Assembly: GCF_019048265.1 (NCBI RefSeq)
Contig: NZ_CP077311.1
Location: 4,225,001-4,289,000, forward strand
Length of the DNA: 64,000 nt
Direction: 5' to 3'
From: Aeromonas sp. FDAARGOS 1405
GTDB lineage: Bacteria > Pseudomonadota > Gammaproteobacteria > Enterobacterales > Aeromonadaceae
In this document: positions 1-8,633 of the stretch, in pieces
Layout: each line of letters starts with the position of its first letter
How positions within the stretch are numbered: the stretch's first letter is position 1
Notes under the pieces: model-generated
What the model was told of the DNA's origin: nothing
Database searches by the model: none
The model's input: the letters and a program-made list of their open reading frames with translations, nothing else
Program-made: the position numbers and the translations under genes

Positions 1-70
1 CGGTTCCCAACTGCTGGCGCCGCTGCGCATCGGCATCAACAATCAACACGCCCATCTCCACCATATCCAT
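1..70 (-). CDS. Partial CDS, response-regulator-like N-terminus
   Basis: Only the first 23 codons lie in the window; the gene runs off the left edge. The peptide after the start region contains VLIVDADAQRRQQL, which resembles the first beta-strand and acidic pocket of a receiver (CheY-like) domain. Three in-frame ATGs (ending at 70, 64 and 55) are possible starts. The purine-rich GAGGGAT favours the one at 64 or 70. A response regulator or sigma-54 activator is an inference from a very short stretch, and the family cannot be settled here. Confidence 0.4.
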   Translation of the reverse strand, partial: MDMVEMGVLIVDADAQRRQQLGT

Positions 71-280
71 CCCTCGCGATATCCTGAACTAACTTATTGT
101 TTTATTTAGTAATAAAACAGCTACAGACTGTATTTTTGCAAGCACACAAAGTGCCAAAAAACCGACACATTGTCAAAAATTGTCGTATTCAGGCTAAGTG
201 TATCGATAGAAACGGGAGATTAGATAAATTTTGCCGAGGAATTTTCTGCATTGGCGCCGCTAGCAAACGCCGCCAATGGC

Positions 281-310
281 GGAAAGAAAACTGCCCTCGT
301 CAGAGGGCAG
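281..310 (-). terminator. Rho-independent terminator of the DUF2726 gene
   Basis: Stem CTGCCCTC (291-298) pairs with GAGGGCAG (303-310) over a 4-base loop. Read on the minus strand it is followed by TTTTCTTT. It lies just downstream of the stop of the minus-strand gene ending at 333. Confidence 0.75.
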
Positions 311-332
311 CATGCAGCACGGTCAGATGAAC

Positions 333-1211
333 TCAGTGGCTGTGGTGGTGATGCGGCGCCGCATAACGACACTCGGGAAAACGACTACAGGCCAGGAAGA
401 GTCGACCGGCGTGGGGGCCTTTTTTCGCCTCCCGCTCCACCAGCGGCGCATCGCAACGGGGGCAATGCTGCACCTCGAGCTCCTCGTCCTCCTCTACATC
501 GGCGAACAGTCCATCGACCAGCTCACCCTCACTCTGTGGTGTCTCCACCATCCCCTTGGCCCGGATGGCAGGTTCGTGGAGCGACGCAGGCGAGATGGCC
601 TCGGCATGGGCAGTGCGGCCACGCATCCCGGCACCGACATCCACGCCGTCCAGCAACAGAGGGTTGAACGTCGGCTCGCGGCGCGCCCCGTGCGGCAAAT
701 CGTCGATCAATGGTTCGCTGGTTTTGACCAGCAGCGGCAGGATCTGTTCGCGCAGCTCTTCCACCAGATAGCTGGCACTTGCCGGGATCTGCAGCAACGG
801 CAGACCGGCGCTGTCGCAGGCGGTTTTCAGAAAGAGATCCCGCGCCTTGCGCTTCTGGTGACGGTGGGAACTGTCATCGAGTTCGATGGCGCAGATAAAG
901 GAGAGATCGGCGGGGTGGCAAAGCAGATAGTCGAAATGCTTGGCGCTGATCTTGTTGAAGTACTGCTGCCATTTGCTTTTGCCGATCCCGGCCAGCGGCG
1001 TCAGCACATCGGCCACCCGCACCTTGGCAAAGACCCGGGCCTTGTCACCCACCGCTAGATCCAGCACCCCGAGGAAAGATCGCTCGGCGGGAGTGAACAG
1101 GGTCTCCTGCACATCATAGGGCAGGCGCTTTTGCTGTCTGCCTCTGCTCCAGAAGATCGCCAGCACAAGCAGCGCCAGCAATAGTAATCCCGATAGGACA
1201 AGGGTATTCAT
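333..1211 (-). CDS. Membrane-anchored DUF2726 protein with C-terminal zinc finger
   Basis: A 292-residue protein. Residues 1-22 are a hydrophobic segment (MNTLVLSGLLLLALLVLAIF), likely one N-terminal membrane anchor. The middle is a DUF2726-like domain (FDYLLCHPADLSFICAIELD and a following Lys/Arg-rich stretch), a layout reminiscent of PD-(D/E)XK nuclease-like folds. The C-terminus carries CPRC ... CSRFPEC, a four-cysteine zinc finger of the topoisomerase I C-terminal type, and ends in a His-rich tail (HHHHSH). The start at 1211 is chosen because it begins directly with the hydrophobic segment; a further 25 codons upstream are open. The function is unknown; DNA binding is inferred from the zinc finger only. 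It is divergent from gcvR. Confidence 0.75.
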   Translation of the reverse strand: MNTLVLSGLLLLALLVLAIFWSRGRQQKRLPYDVQETLFTPAERSFLGVLDLAVGDKARVFAKVRVADVLTPLAGIGKSKWQQYFNKISAKHFDYLLCHPADLSFICAIELDDSSHRHQKRKARDLFLKTACDSAGLPLLQIPASASYLVEELREQILPLLVKTSEPLIDDLPHGARREPTFNPLLLDGVDVGAGMRGRTAHAEAISPASLHEPAIRAKGMVETPQSEGELVDGLFADVEEDEELEVQHCPRCDAPLVEREAKKGPHAGRLFLACSRFPECRYAAPHHHHSH

Positions 1212-1408
1212 GAGAGCACGATCCAGTTCACAACACGAAAGGGGAATTACTTTACCACAGCCGCCACGAAGCAAGGCAGCAGACAAGCGTATGGAAAGTG
1301 TAAAAGTCCCGTCTTTTTATCTATTTGCCCGCAGGCGGGGGTTCATATGACCAGCCACAGCAGGCACAATGGGGATCGAGCAAGAAATCCAATTTCAAGG
1401 AGAGCAGG

Positions 1409-1924
1409 ATGCAAAAGCAATTGGTGGTCACCGTGATCGGTGCAGACAAACCCGGGATCGTCGAGAGTCTGGCGGCCGTCATCAGCCGCGAGCAGGGCAA
1501 CTGGCTGGGCAGCGCCATGAGCGAACTGGCAGGCCAGTTTGCCGGAATCCTCCATGTATCTGTCCCCGACGAGCACTATCGCAGCCTATGCGAAGCACTG
1601 GCCCTGCTGCCGGGTCTGACCATCAGCTTTGCCGAAGGGACACCAACCACCGAGCCGGCTCATCAGGTAATGATGACGGTAACCGGCAACGACCGCCCCG
1701 GCATCGTCCATGAAGTAGCCAGCATCCTGCGCCAGCTCGAGATCAACGTGGCCGATCTCACTACCGGCTGTGAGCCGGCCCCCCACTCAGGCGCCCCGCT
1801 ATTCTATGCTCACGCGCTGGTTGCCTTGCCCGACGGACTCGCGATGGATGACCTGATCACCGCGCTGGAATCCCTCTCCGACGATCTGGTGGTCGACATA
1901 GACGAGGCGTTCAGCGAGCAGTAA
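1409..1924 (+). CDS. gcvR: Glycine cleavage system transcriptional repressor (GcvR-like, two ACT domains)
   Basis: A 171-residue protein of two tandem ACT domains: VVTVIGADKPGIVESLA near residue 5, and MMTVTGNDRPGIVHEVA near residue 90. In E. coli, GcvR binds GcvA in the presence of glycine and blocks activation of the gcvTHP glycine cleavage operon. Length and the paired D(K/R)PGIV motifs fit that family. The start at 1409 has AAGGAGAGCAGG upstream; 28 further open codons upstream are unlikely to be translated. The gene sits alone, upstream of ppk but separated from it by the Pho-box promoter. No gcvA or gcv operon is in the window. Confidence 0.85.
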   Translation: MQKQLVVTVIGADKPGIVESLAAVISREQGNWLGSAMSELAGQFAGILHVSVPDEHYRSLCEALALLPGLTISFAEGTPTTEPAHQVMMTVTGNDRPGIVHEVASILRQLEINVADLTTGCEPAPHSGAPLFYAHALVALPDGLAMDDLITALESLSDDLVVDIDEAFSEQ

Positions 1925-1929
1925 CAATA

Positions 1930-1963
1930 CCGTCATTTATTTGTCATATATTAACACCATAAC
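1930..1963 (+). promoter_or_regulatory. Pho box and -10 element of the ppk-ppx promoter
   Basis: CCGTCATTTATTTGTCAT (1930-1947) consists of two 7-base PhoB half sites, CCGTCAT and TTGTCAT, separated by 4 A/T bases. It matches 15 of 18 positions of the enterobacterial Pho-box consensus. Exactly 10 bases later comes CATAAC (1958-1963), where the -10 hexamer of PhoB-activated promoters lies. No -35 hexamer is evident, which is usual for PhoB-dependent promoters. The ppk start is at 1999. Confidence 0.82.
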
Positions 1964-1998
1964 TGCCGCGCAGAAGCGACCTGAAACAGAGGCACAAG

Positions 1999-4068
1999 AT
2001 GAGCACCGACAAGCTGTATGAAGAGAAAGAGCTGAGCTGGCTCTCATTCAATGAACGGGTGTTGCAAGAGGCAATGGACAAGACGGTGCCCCTCATCGAG
2101 CGGGTTCGTTTTCTGGGGATTTTCTCCTCCAACCAGGATGAGTTCTTCAAGGTACGGGTATCGGACGTCAAGCGTCGCATCCTCATCAATGAAGTACATG
2201 GTGGCGACGATGAAGCGAAAGTGCTGCTGCGCGCCATCCAGCAAAAAGTGATGGCGCTCGGTGAAGCGTTCGACAACACCTATAAGGAGCTGTTGATTGC
2301 GTTGGCCCGCCACAACATCTTTCTGGTCAACGAGAACCAGCTCTCCGATGCCATTCAGAAGTGGCTGCGGGTCTTCTTTAAGGAGAAGGTGCTGCGTCAC
2401 ATCATCCCGATCCTGCTCAACAAGGAGGTCAATCCGGTCAAATTCCTCAAGGATGAGTACACCTATCTGGCCATCGAGATGAAGAAGAACGGTCAGGTGA
2501 TCCAGTACGCCCTGGTGGAAGTGCCGACCGACGACCTGCCCCGCTTCTTCCAGCTGCCGCCGGAAGGGACCCGCCGCAAGAAGCAGATCATCATTCTGGA
2601 TAACGTCATCCGCTTCTGCCTCGACGAGATCTTCAAGGGCTTCTTCGACTACGACGAGATTGCCGCCTATGCGGTGAAGCTGACCCGGGATGCCGAATAT
2701 GATCTCTCTGACCAGCTGGACTTGAGCCTGGTGGACAAGATGAGTGACGGCTTGAAGCAGCGCCTCACCGCCATGCCGGTGCGCTTCGTCTACGAGCGGG
2801 AGATGCCCGCCGCCATGATAAGCTTCCTCAAGCTCAAGCTGCAGATCAGCTCCTACGACGCCATCATGCCGGGTGGGCGTTACCATAACTTCAAGGATTT
2901 CATCGGCTTCCCCAACGTGGGTCGTGACTATCTGGAAAACCCCAAGCTGCCGGCGCTGGATTGCCGCGATTTTGACGGCTTCGTCAACGCCTTCGATGCG
3001 ATTACCAAGCAGGATATCCTGCTCTACTACCCGTACCACAAATTCCACCACTTCACCGAGCTGGTGCGCCAGGCGGCGTTCGACCCGGCGGTCAGCGCCA
3101 TTCGCATCAACATTTATCGGGTGGCCAAGAAGTCGCGGATCATCCACTCCCTCATCGATGCCGCCAACAACGGCAAGAAGGTGACCGTGGTGGTCGAGCT
3201 GCGCGCCCGTTTCGACGAGGCGGCCAACATCGACTGGGCCAATATTCTCACCGATGCCGGGGTCAAGGTGGTATTCGGGGTACCGAGCCTCAAGATCCAC
3301 TCCAAGCTCTGCCTCATCACCCGCCACGAAAATGGCGAGGCGGTGCGCTATGCCCATATCGGTACCGGCAACTTCAACGAGAAGACCGCCAAGATCTACA
3401 CCGACTTCTCGCTGCTCACTCGCAATCCGGATATCACCGCCGAAGTGGAAGGGGTGTTTGAATACATCGAGTACCCCTATCGGCGCTACAAGTTCAACCA
3501 CCTGCTGGTCTCCCCCATCAACAGCCGCCGTCAGCTCTATCGCCTCATCGACAACGAGCTCTCCAACGCCAAGGCGGGCCAGCCGAGCGGCATCATCCTC
3601 AAGATCAACAATCTGGTGGACAAGGATCTCATCAACCGCCTCTATGCCGCCGGGCAGGCCGGGGTGCCGATCCAGATGATCATCCGTGGCATGTGCGCCC
3701 TGCGTCCGGGCGTACCTGGCCTCAGTGACAACATCAAGGTGATCAGCATCATCGACCGCTTCCTCGAGCACCCGCGGGTGATGGTGTTCCACAACAAGGG
3801 CAACCCCCAGCTCTATATCTCCAGCGCTGACTGGATGAGCCGCAATATCGACGGCCGTATTGAGGTGGGCACCCCCATTTATGATGAGCGGCTCAAGCAG
3901 CGCATCATGGACATTCTCGAACTACAACTGAGTGATACCTGCAAGGCGCGGGTCATTGATGCCGACCAGCAGAACGAATATGTGAAGCGGGGCAACCGCC
4001 GCAAGATCCGCTCTCAGGTGGCGATTTACGACTATCTCAAACGTATCGAGTCAAACAATGGACAATAG
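1999..4068 (+). CDS. ppk: Polyphosphate kinase 1
   Basis: A 689-residue PPK1, full length for the family. It reversibly polymerises the gamma-phosphate of ATP into inorganic polyphosphate and is usually peripherally membrane associated. The two conserved histidines are present: His434 in KIHSK, corresponding to the autophosphorylated residue, and His453 in [14 protein letters not shown]. The N-terminus ([15 protein letters not shown]) is typical of the family. The start is preceded by AGAGGCACAAG. The 3' end overlaps ppx by 11 bases, so the two are translationally coupled. A Pho box lies 50 bases upstream, so induction by phosphate starvation through PhoB is expected. Confidence 0.97.
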   Translation: MSTDKLYEEKELSWLSFNERVLQEAMDKTVPLIERVRFLGIFSSNQDEFFKVRVSDVKRRILINEVHGGDDEAKVLLRAIQQKVMALGEAFDNTYKELLIALARHNIFLVNENQLSDAIQKWLRVFFKEKVLRHIIPILLNKEVNPVKFLKDEYTYLAIEMKKNGQVIQYALVEVPTDDLPRFFQLPPEGTRRKKQIIILDNVIRFCLDEIFKGFFDYDEIAAYAVKLTRDAEYDLSDQLDLSLVDKMSDGLKQRLTAMPVRFVYEREMPAAMISFLKLKLQISSYDAIMPGGRYHNFKDFIGFPNVGRDYLENPKLPALDCRDFDGFVNAFDAITKQDILLYYPYHKFHHFTELVRQAAFDPAVSAIRINIYRVAKKSRIIHSLIDAANNGKKVTVVVELRARFDEAANIDWANILTDAGVKVVFGVPSLKIHSKLCLITRHENGEAVRYAHIGTGNFNEKTAKIYTDFSLLTRNPDITAEVEGVFEYIEYPYRRYKFNHLLVSPINSRRQLYRLIDNELSNAKAGQPSGIILKINNLVDKDLINRLYAAGQAGVPIQMIIRGMCALRPGVPGLSDNIKVISIIDRFLEHPRVMVFHNKGNPQLYISSADWMSRNIDGRIEVGTPIYDERLKQRIMDILELQLSDTCKARVIDADQQNEYVKRGNRRKIRSQVAIYDYLKRIESNNGQ

Positions 4069-5548
4069 TCTCTATGCCGCCGTGGATCTCGGCTCCAACA
4101 GTTTTCATATGGTGATCGCCCATCTGAGCGAAGGGCGTTTTCGCATCGTCGATCGCATCAAGGAGCGAGTGCGGCTGGCGGAAGGGATGGATGAGCAAAA
4201 ACGCATGAGCCCGGAGGCGATGGAACGCGGCCTCGCCTGTCTGTCACTCTTTGCCGAGCGGCTCACCAACATCAAACCGGATCAGATCCGCATCGCCGGT
4301 ACCTACACATTGCGCCGTGCCAGCAACGCCCGCGAATTTGTGAGTGAAGCAGCCAAGGTGCTCAACCACCCCATCGAGATCATCAGCGGGCAGGAAGAAG
4401 CACGCCTCATCTATCAGGGTGTCGCCCATACCCAGCATATCGAGGGTCAGGTACTGGTGATCGATATCGGCGGCGGCAGCACCGAACTCATCATCGGTGA
4501 AGGGTTTGAACACAAGGCCCTCACCAGTCGCAAGATGGGCTGCGTCAGCTTTACCCAAAGCTTCTTCGCCAGCGGCAAGCTGAGCGACAAACACTTCACC
4601 AATGCCGTGCTAGAGGCGCAGCACCAACTCGCCCCCATCGTCAACCAGTACCGCAAGCTGGGCTGGCAGAGCTGCCTTGGCAGCTCAGGCTCCATTCGTA
4701 CCGTGCGCGACGTGCTGCAGGGGGAAGGGCTGACTGACGGCAGCATTACGCTGGAGGGGCTGGAGCGGCTCAAGGCGCTGATGATTGAGCGCAAGCGAGT
4801 GGATAACCTCAAACTGGTCGGGCTTACCGAGGAGCGTCAGGAGGTGTTTGCCGCCGCGGTCGCCATCCTGCTCGGGCTGTTTACCTCGCTGCCCATCGAG
4901 CGGCTTGACTACTCCGACGGTGCCCTGCGTGAAGGGTTGCTTTATGAATTCGAGGAGCGCTTGCAGCACCACGATATTCGCGAGCGCACCGCACAGGCGC
5001 TCGGTACCCACTACCGGATGGACAAAAAACAGGCAGCCCGGGTGGAGCAGAGCGTACTGACCCTGTTTGATGCCTTGCAAGAGCCCTGGCAGATGGAAGT
5101 AGAGCCCTATCGCGCCATTCTAGGCTGGGCGGCACGGCTGCACGAAATCGGCCTTGCCATCAACTACAGCGGCATTCATCGCCACTCCGCCTATATCCTG
5201 CAACACACCGACCTGCCCGGCTTCAACCAGGACGATCAGGCCCTGCTGGCAGCTCTGGTACGCTTTCAGCGCAAGGGGCTCAAGCTCTCCGAGCTGCCTC
5301 CCCTGCCCAACCACGACATGCAAACGGTGCTGCGTTGCATCCGCATCCTGCGCCTCGCAGTCGCCGCTCACCACAAGCGGCAGGACAACCTGCTGCCCGA
5401 GTGGAAAGTCGCGGTACAAGGGGATCAGCTGGTCGTGACCCTGCCAATTGACTGGTGCGAGGAGAACCGTCTCCTGATGCAGAATCTGGAGAAGGAGCAT
5501 CGTTATTGCCAGGAGCAGGGCTGGCCACTGCTGTTCCAGCTCGGCTAA
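4058..5548 (+). CDS. ppx: Exopolyphosphatase (Ppx/GppA family)
   Basis: A 496-residue enzyme that removes terminal phosphates from polyphosphate, opposing Ppk. The N-terminal actin-like ATPase fold shows the phosphate-binding motifs [14 protein letters not shown] (residues 8-21) and [14 protein letters not shown] (about 131-144). The C-terminal half is the helical HD-like region found in Ppx rather than a short GppA. It overlaps the 3' end of ppk, as in E. coli, so synthesis and degradation of polyphosphate share one PhoB-controlled message. GppA (guanosine pentaphosphatase) is the paralogous alternative, but the ppk linkage argues for Ppx. Confidence 0.94.
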   Translation: MDNSLYAAVDLGSNSFHMVIAHLSEGRFRIVDRIKERVRLAEGMDEQKRMSPEAMERGLACLSLFAERLTNIKPDQIRIAGTYTLRRASNAREFVSEAAKVLNHPIEIISGQEEARLIYQGVAHTQHIEGQVLVIDIGGGSTELIIGEGFEHKALTSRKMGCVSFTQSFFASGKLSDKHFTNAVLEAQHQLAPIVNQYRKLGWQSCLGSSGSIRTVRDVLQGEGLTDGSITLEGLERLKALMIERKRVDNLKLVGLTEERQEVFAAAVAILLGLFTSLPIERLDYSDGALREGLLYEFEERLQHHDIRERTAQALGTHYRMDKKQAARVEQSVLTLFDALQEPWQMEVEPYRAILGWAARLHEIGLAINYSGIHRHSAYILQHTDLPGFNQDDQALLAALVRFQRKGLKLSELPPLPNHDMQTVLRCIRILRLAVAAHHKRQDNLLPEWKVAVQGDQLVVTLPIDWCEENRLLMQNLEKEHRYCQEQGWPLLFQLG

Positions 5549-5567
5549 ACCGGAAAAAGATAAATGC

Positions 5568-5593
5568 AAAAGGCAGCCCGTGGGCTGCCTTTT
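5568..5593. terminator. Bidirectional terminator between ppx and mgtE
   Basis: AAAAGGCAGCCC (5568-5579) pairs perfectly with GGGCTGCCTTTT (5582-5593). The flanking A-run and T-run let it serve both convergent genes. Confidence 0.88.
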
Positions 5594-5610
5594 GGATCTC
5601 AATCTCCCAG

Positions 5611-6969
5611 TTACTGCAACTCGGGCAGCAACAGCTTGGCCATCTCGAAGTAGATGATAAGGCCGGTACCATCCACCAGCGTCGCGATGAAGGGTGCAGA
5701 GACCACCGCCGGATCGATGCGGAAACGACGCAGCACCATGGGAATAATGGATGCGACCGTGGCACTCCAGAGCACGATGGCGATGATGGTAAAGGTCACC
5801 ACCATGCCAATCTGGGGACCGACGCCGAGACTCCATGCCCGTACCCAGGCCGCCATGGCAATGGCCCCCGAGATGAGCAGACCGGTGGAGAGCTCCTTTT
5901 TCAGCACGGTGCCGAGATTGCGCAGACTCACCTCCCCGACCGCCATGGCACGTACTATGGTGGTGGTGATCTGGGTGCCGCTGTTACCGCCAGTACCGAT
6001 CAGGAGCGGAATGAAGAAGGCCAGCGCGATGGCGGCTTCCAGCTGCTCCTCGAATGCCCGCAGCACGGTGCCGGTGTAAGCTTCCGCCACGAACAGGATA
6101 AGCAGCCAGCCCACCCGTTTGCGCCACAACTGCCAGGGGGTCGCCTGCAAGTAAGGGGTATCGAGCGGTGATGAGCCACCCTGCATCTCGGCATCCTCGG
6201 TAGATTCAAGCTCCAGGATGTCGGCGGCATCATCGACGTGGAAAATACCGACCAGTCGCCCCTGGTCCTCGACCGGCAATACCGACAGGTCGCGGTCGAT
6301 CAGCAGGCGCGCCGCCAGCTCCTGATCAGCCCGAGCGTTGATCCGCACCGTCTCCCGGTCCATCAGGTTAGCGACACTGGCCTCGGGGTCAGCAATCAGC
6401 AAGCTCTTGAGCGAGATACTCCCCTGTAGACGGCCATCCACGTTGACCACATAGATGTGGCGGAACAGCTGGGCATTGTCCCAGGCATCGTGGATCAGCT
6501 GCTTGGCCTTGCCGACGGAATCCTGTTCGCTCACTGCCAGATACTCGTGGCGCATATTGGCCCCGACGGACTCAGGCGGCCAATCCAGCAGTGAGTAGTA
6601 GATGGCCTGCGCCTGGGTCGGGAAGCGAGCCAGCAACATGGTGCGATCCTGACGACTCAGTTTGCGCAGGATAGCCACCATTTCGCGACGGGGAATAGCC
6701 TCCTGCAACACGCTGACGATGCTGCCATGGAGCCGCAGCAAAAGGCGACCGGCACTCTCTGCGGAGAGAGAAGCGATCAGTTCTGCCCCTTCTGACGCAG
6801 GCAAGGTGTCAAAGATGCAGTTGAGCTCTTCCGGACGCAGGGTCAGCAGCTGATCGGCGCGCTGAACCGGATCCAGATTGTGTTCCAGCCAGCCTTGCAG
6901 GCTGGCGAGATCGAGCAGTTGATGACGGTTGAGAATGGTGTGTGTTTTCTTCATCACAAAGAACCTCAT
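5611..6969 (-). CDS. mgtE: Magnesium transporter MgtE
   Basis: A 452-residue inner-membrane Mg2+ channel. The N-terminal cytosolic helical domain (to about residue 130) is followed by two CBS domains (about 140-260; motifs YVVNVDGRLQGSIS and LSVLPVEDQGRLVGIF). The C-terminal half is a five-helix membrane domain including PLLIGTGGNSGTQ, the signature of the ion pore. Binding of Mg2+ to the N and CBS domains closes the pore in characterised MgtE. Two starts are possible, 6969 and 6954; the second has GAGG upstream. An M-box riboswitch in the long 5' leader gives transcript-level Mg2+ control as well. It converges with ppx. Confidence 0.95.
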   Translation of the reverse strand: MRFFVMKKTHTILNRHQLLDLASLQGWLEHNLDPVQRADQLLTLRPEELNCIFDTLPASEGAELIASLSAESAGRLLLRLHGSIVSVLQEAIPRREMVAILRKLSRQDRTMLLARFPTQAQAIYYSLLDWPPESVGANMRHEYLAVSEQDSVGKAKQLIHDAWDNAQLFRHIYVVNVDGRLQGSISLKSLLIADPEASVANLMDRETVRINARADQELAARLLIDRDLSVLPVEDQGRLVGIFHVDDAADILELESTEDAEMQGGSSPLDTPYLQATPWQLWRKRVGWLLILFVAEAYTGTVLRAFEEQLEAAIALAFFIPLLIGTGGNSGTQITTTIVRAMAVGEVSLRNLGTVLKKELSTGLLISGAIAMAAWVRAWSLGVGPQIGMVVTFTIIAIVLWSATVASIIPMVLRRFRIDPAVVSAPFIATLVDGTGLIIYFEMAKLLLPELQ

Positions 6970-7084
6970 GTGATTTCAGGCAAGCCTGAGCGCGAGCGGA
7001 GACCGTTCGCTGTCTGAAAGAAAACAGCAATTTGATTGACGAGTAATAGGCAGGAAATGACGCCGTTCGGCGTGTCATCATCCC

Positions 7085-7240
7085 CACGTACCAGCTTTAG
7101 CACTGCATAACGTATCCGGCATGCCGGAAGCCACTTGGGTTTACACCTTAATCCGATGAAAACTGTCCTGATCTTGGGCGTCTCTGGACGTCGTGAGATC
7201 AGTGGCCTGTGTTTATACAGGAGCCTCGCCTAACGAGATG
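7085..7240 (-). promoter_or_regulatory. M-box (ykoK) magnesium riboswitch in the mgtE leader
   Basis: Read on the minus strand, the leader carries the two hallmark conserved blocks of the M-box aptamer: CGTTAGGCGAGGCTCCTGTA at the 5' end (about 7235-7216) and ATGCAGTGCTAAAGCT near the 3' end (about 7109-7094). GATC-rich pairing segments lie between them. The aptamer sits about 115 bases upstream of the mgtE start. Between aptamer and gene is a bulged hairpin (ACACGCCG with CGGCGT, about 7056-7076), a candidate expression platform, although its T-run is short. Upstream of the aptamer, 7254-7272 forms a perfect 7-bp hairpin. A possible promoter with TTGACC lies near 7300. The 451-base stretch between mgtE and flgL holds no gene. 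Confidence 0.9.
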
Positions 7241-7395
7241 CTGCAAATAATATGCACAACCCTCTGTTGTGCGGGCGGCATGATTATCCAATCCCACCGG
7301 GAGGTCAACCCCGCCTCAACCATGAAACCGAGTATGGCAACAGCTTGTTACAATTGTCCGACAATACCAGGGGAACTCTGCCGGAAACCCACAGT

Positions 7396-7420
7396 AAAAA
7401 GGCCCCATAGGGGCCTTTTC
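7396..7420 (-). terminator. Terminator of the flgF-L operon
   Basis: AAAAGGCCCC (7397-7406) pairs with GGGGCCTTTT (7410-7419) over the loop ATA. On the minus strand it follows the flgL stop directly and ends in a T-run. Confidence 0.88.
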
Positions 7421-8629
7421 TTAGCGAATATAGTCAAATAATGTCAGACGACTTATTTTGCTAAACGAGAGTTGTGAGGCACTCAAGGCAGCATCTTCTT
7501 TGGACAACGTTGAAATCACCTCATAGAGATCGGCCTCCGACACCTTGGATCTCGCTTCGGCGTTGAGAGTGCTCAATCCCTCGTTGGACCCCATCACCTG
7601 CTCCAGACTATTCATACGGCCACCCAGCTCACCCAACCCGTGATCGATATTCAAACGAGCATTTTTCATATGAACAGTGGCATCAGCCACTTTTTGCTCA
7701 AAGCTCTCCGCGGAAATATTGGGGTCACGCAGAGCAGTAATAAAATCCGACATCCCGTTCAACACGTTGTCATTTTTGGGAGGATTAAGAGCAAACTGCT
7801 GGGCTGCGCCACCTGCAGGCTGGTCCAGTGTCAATTCGAGACCATTGAACGGTATTTTGGTACCAGGAGTGTAATTGCCCGTCTGCAGAGTATTGCCACC
7901 GGCATCTTTGATATCATAGGTATCAGGTGGGCCAATGGTGGTAGAAACAGTGTAGGTGTTGCTGGGCAGTGTCGGGTCATAACTTGCTTTATAGAAATTA
8001 TCAAAATCCCCCTGATCACCGACCCCGACGTTGATATTTGCACTGGTGGCACTGGCGGTTCTTCTGGTCGCTACGATTTCAAACAGATCCTGTCCAGAAT
8101 CATTGGCAGCAATTTGCACTGTGGGTGATACCTGAATATTTCGCTGGCCAGGATCACCCTGATAAATGTATTTGCCGTTGGCGTCTCTTATATAGGGCTG
8201 TGTCTTGCTCTGATTGCCACCGAAAATAAATTCACCCGATGAGTTCTTGCTGTTCATCAGGTCAAACATTTGCTGCTGCAACCCTTCCAGTTCGCTGGCG
8301 ATGGCCTTGCGGTCATCAAGGCTGATGGCACCATTATTGGACTTCTGGATCAGGGTCTGGGCACTGAGCATCGCAGTATTGAGAGAATCCAATACCGTCT
8401 CTTCATGTCCCAGGCTGTTCTGCAGCAAACTGCCATTCACACTGTACTGTTTGAACAACTCAATCTCTTTGGTCAATGCCATCTTCTGGCTCATGCCTGC
8501 TGGATCTTCACCAGCAGTCTGAAACTTGTTGCCGGTTTGCAACTGCTGATAGGCCTTGTCCAGCCGCTCGTTGGTATTGGTCAGGGAGTAAAGATTCCGA
8601 TCGTAGATCATGTTGGTGGTGATGCGCAT
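7421..8629 (-). CDS. flgL: Flagellar hook-filament junction protein FlgL (HAP3)
   Basis: A 402-residue flagellin-like protein that with FlgK joins hook to filament. The N-terminus MRITTNMIYDRNLYSL and the C-terminal helix (SEADLYEVISTLSKEDAALSAS) are the flagellin-type coiled-coil ends of the family. The middle is variable. The start is preceded by GAGGTAACGTC. It lies 4 bases after flgK and is the last gene of the flgF-L unit, directly before a strong terminator. Confidence 0.95.
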   Translation of the reverse strand: MRITTNMIYDRNLYSLTNTNERLDKAYQQLQTGNKFQTAGEDPAGMSQKMALTKEIELFKQYSVNGSLLQNSLGHEETVLDSLNTAMLSAQTLIQKSNNGAISLDDRKAIASELEGLQQQMFDLMNSKNSSGEFIFGGNQSKTQPYIRDANGKYIYQGDPGQRNIQVSPTVQIAANDSGQDLFEIVATRRTASATSANINVGVGDQGDFDNFYKASYDPTLPSNTYTVSTTIGPPDTYDIKDAGGNTLQTGNYTPGTKIPFNGLELTLDQPAGGAAQQFALNPPKNDNVLNGMSDFITALRDPNISAESFEQKVADATVHMKNARLNIDHGLGELGGRMNSLEQVMGSNEGLSTLNAEARSKVSEADLYEVISTLSKEDAALSASQLSFSKISRLTLFDYIR

Positions 8630-8633
8630 GACG

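Noticed and set aside
2044..3792. 582-codon open frame antisense to ppk
   Set aside because: It is the mirror of a well-conserved gene with strong G/C third-position bias, has low-complexity Leu/Val/Asp/Gly composition and no ribosome site. It is a shadow frame.
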